Below, piece after piece: positions 61,849-64,000 of a stretch of 64,000 bases of DNA. Made by a program: the position numbers and the translations under genes. Numbering within the stretch: position 1 is the first letter of the stretch; every line of letters starts with the position of its first letter. The stretch comes from Nigrospora sphaerica (Eukaryota; Ascomycota; Sordariomycetes; Amphisphaeriales; Apiosporaceae), in the NCBI GenBank assembly GCA_018287875.1, contig JAGVVL010000022.1, forward strand, positions 1,860,001-1,924,000, in the 5' to 3' direction. A model generated the notes under the pieces. It made no database searches. It saw only the letters and a list, made by a program, of their open reading frames with translations, and was not told the DNA's origin.

Positions 61849-64000
61849 ATGACCGCCGTGGAACTTTTCATCCATCTGTTTGGGGCGAGTGTCGTAGCCC
61901 TGCTAGCTGCGTACGTGTACCAGCTATTTTGGGGGGCGCATTCCTCACAGCAACAGAGACTGGGCCCTGGTAGCTGGTCACTTGGCCAGCGCCGTTTCCG
62001 CGAATTGACGCTACGCGTGGATGAGGTCCCGGCCGGAACATCTGCTGCGAAGCTAGAAAGCGAGCTACAGTCGATCGTAGCCACGAGTCCGGACTTACAA
62101 GGCCAGCTCGATGGTTTCGTCGTGCGCTCGCTTGCGCCGAGAGACAACACCTGCGCGCGCGCAACCTTGACCGTCGGGACGCTGCTTCCGGAAGACCAGC
62201 TGCTAGTCCGCCTTCAGCGTGCCAGCAAAGAGTTCCCGTACCGCTTCGACTACACATTCTATGGCGTCCCATCGCTCTGTGAAGTTGCAAGCGGTGTCGC
62301 CTGCGAATCTACGACGAACACTGGCCTAATAACGGTACCAGACAGAGATTTAGCTCCCCTACGAGCAAACAACTCGGGAACTGCGTCTTCGGCAGCGGAT
62401 TGTAAGTGACCCTAGGTTTTTTACTACTAGATACATCACTATATGCTATTGATATTCTAACAACTCAAATAGCAAGATTGGATCCATCCATAAACCAAGG
62501 CGGATCGTACTACAACGGAAATGCTACCGTCCATGGAGGATCCTACCACCAAGGCAATATTATTAATATTCAGGAAACCGCCGACCGATGCCTCGCCGAC
62601 CTGCGCGTCACCGACCCCCGCCACGACAAGGAGCGCATCCAGAGCACGAAAGGCGGCCTGCTCGCAGACGCGTACGTCTGGGTGCTCAGCAACCCCGACT
62701 TCTGCCAATGGCGCGACAACGAGGACCAACGGCTGCTCTGGGTCAATGGCGACCCGGGCAAGGGCAAGACTATGCTCCTCTGTGGCATCATCAACGAGCT
62801 GGAGGAATCACCGACGGAGGGAAGGCGCCTTGCCTACTTCTTCTGCCAAGCCACCGACGGACGCCTCAACACCGCGACAGCCGTCCTACGCGGTCTCCTC
62901 TTCATGCTTCTTTCCCAGGACGCCTCCCTCGTGTTACACATAAAGAAGAAATACGATACCGCCGGTAAGGAGCTCTTCGAGGATAAGAACGCGTGGCAAG
63001 CACTATCCGAGATCTTCACGAGCATCGTCCGAGACCCGAAGTTACGAGGCGCCTATTTCATCATCGACGCATTAGATGAGTGCAAAGAGGGACTCGAGCA
63101 GCTTCTTGACCTGATTAAACAAGCTTCAAGTTCCTTCGGCCCTAAATGGCTCATTTCAAGCCGTAACGAACCCCATATTGAAAAGCAAATGCGCTCTGTT
63201 ACGAACCGACTTTCGCTCGAGCTTAACACCGATTCTATTTCAGCAGCGGTCGAAAGCTTCATCAATGTCAAGGTATCCCATATTGCAGAAGACCAATGCT
63301 ATCAAGGGAATACACAAGACGAGGTGTGTCGATACCTCTCATGCAATGCTAACGGCACCTTCCTCTGGGTCGCCTTAGTCTGCGAGGAGTTAAGTAAGGC
63401 ATATGAGTGGGAAGCTGTGCAAATAGCAAAATCATTCCCGCCAGGACTTAGTCCCCTCTACCAGCGAATGATGAAAAAGATCTCCGAGTCGCGGTATGCA
63501 GCGCTCTGCTATAGGATCCTGACTTTGATCGCAACCGCATACCGGCCACTTTCCTTCGCTGAGTCGACAGTCTTTATCGAGGAATGGCAAGGCATGTTAG
63601 GCAATATACAGCCCCTCCACGATATGATTCGCCTTTGCAGCTCGTTCCTTACGGTGCGCGAGGAGACGGTCTACTTCGTCCACCAGTCAGCGAAGGATTT
63701 CTTAATGAAGGAGCAATCGGCCATTCTCTTTCCAGAAGAACGAACAGCCGTCCATAGCCAGGTCTTCTCCAAGTCAATCGAGGCCATGTCTCGGACGCTG
63801 AAGCGCGATATCTATGGACTACAGGACCTAGGCATCCCTATTAAGGATGTCCCTCAACGGGTACCCAACCCGGACCCACTGGCGGCGATACGGTACGCCT
63901 GCATCCACTGGATTGACCACCTGATCGATGCCAGCAAGGCTCCGGACAGAGACAATAGCGTACGAGGCAACGAGGCAATAGACAGGTTCCTACGGGATAA
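61849..64000 (+). CDS. NACHT-domain NLR (STAND NTPase), 3' end beyond the window
   Basis: Exon 1 61849-62401 and exon 2 62473-64000+; the 71-bp intron (GTAAGT...TTCTAAC...AATAG) restores one frame that stays open to the edge, about 694 residues so far. Residues 6-28 (FIHLFGASVVALLAAYVYQLF) are a membrane helix, unusual for an NLR. Residues 40-180 resemble the small FRVRNVP-type domain found at the start of some fungal NLRs (FRELTLRVDEVPAG, FDYTFYGVPSL). Residues 194-217 are two 12-residue repeats (GGSYYNGNATVH, GGSYHQGNIINI). The NACHT follows: Walker A VNGDPGKGKTML, Walker B AYFIIDALDEC, LISSRNEP, NGTFLWVALVCEEL and the winged-helix motif VYFVHQSAKDFL. Repeats such as WD40 or ankyrin would lie outside. 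Fungal NLRs act in non-self recognition and cell death. Confidence 0.9.

Overview
The window comes from a filamentous ascomycete. The evidence is short spliceosomal introns with GT(A/G)AGT donors and CT(A/G)AC branch sites, C-rich third codon positions, and conserved Pezizomycotina genes next to fungal accessory families (PAN membrane protein, MARVEL protein, DUF7025-type AAA ATPase, NACHT NLR). A Sordariomycete is my inference; I cannot name the species. ORFs alone mislead here because most genes are spliced, so exon joins were worked out by hand and are given per gene.

Layout. 0-10 kb: 5' part of a PLP fold-III amino-acid lyase (minus strand), a PAN-like type II membrane protein, a secreted sialidase-like enzyme and a small helical protein with a GC-AG intron, separated by long gene-free stretches. 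10-17 kb: poor, partly AT-rich ground with one tRNA-Thr carrying a 6-nt intron, a 31-nt A tract, a small Cys-bearing gene with no resolvable 5' end, and two decayed genes. 17-31 kb is the housekeeping core: pyrroline-5-carboxylate reductase, a SET-domain protein, Sti1/Hop co-chaperone, RNA polymerase III subunit C34, a dual-start cyclophilin and an Ent3-type epsin. 33-47 kb: a secreted glycoprotein, a MARVEL protein followed in the same frame by a 300-codon open stretch, a glycine-zipper protein, a HAD hydrolase interrupted by one TAG, a J-domain protein and a SAM methyltransferase. 48-64 kb is accessory and decaying: an ABCC transporter relic, tandem repeats, a one-helix membrane protein, a metallopeptidase-family protein without HExxH, a broken AAA ATPase, an unknown protein, and a NACHT NLR running off the right edge.

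How the parts relate. The core genes cover proline synthesis, Hsp70/Hsp90 hand-over, Pol III transcription, protein folding and TGN clathrin traffic; they are not an operon and are arranged divergently or convergently. The accessory end holds membrane, ATPase and NLR genes of the type linked to fungal self/non-self recognition. Several losses look like CpA-to-TpA changes (CAG to TAG, TGG to TAG), as expected of RIP. The two observations I rate highest are (a) isolated in-frame TAG codons in otherwise intact frames, which could be corrected by the A-to-I mRNA editing known from Sordariomycete sexual tissue, and (b) a duplicated 12-residue Gly/Asn motif directly before the NACHT domain of the terminal NLR.
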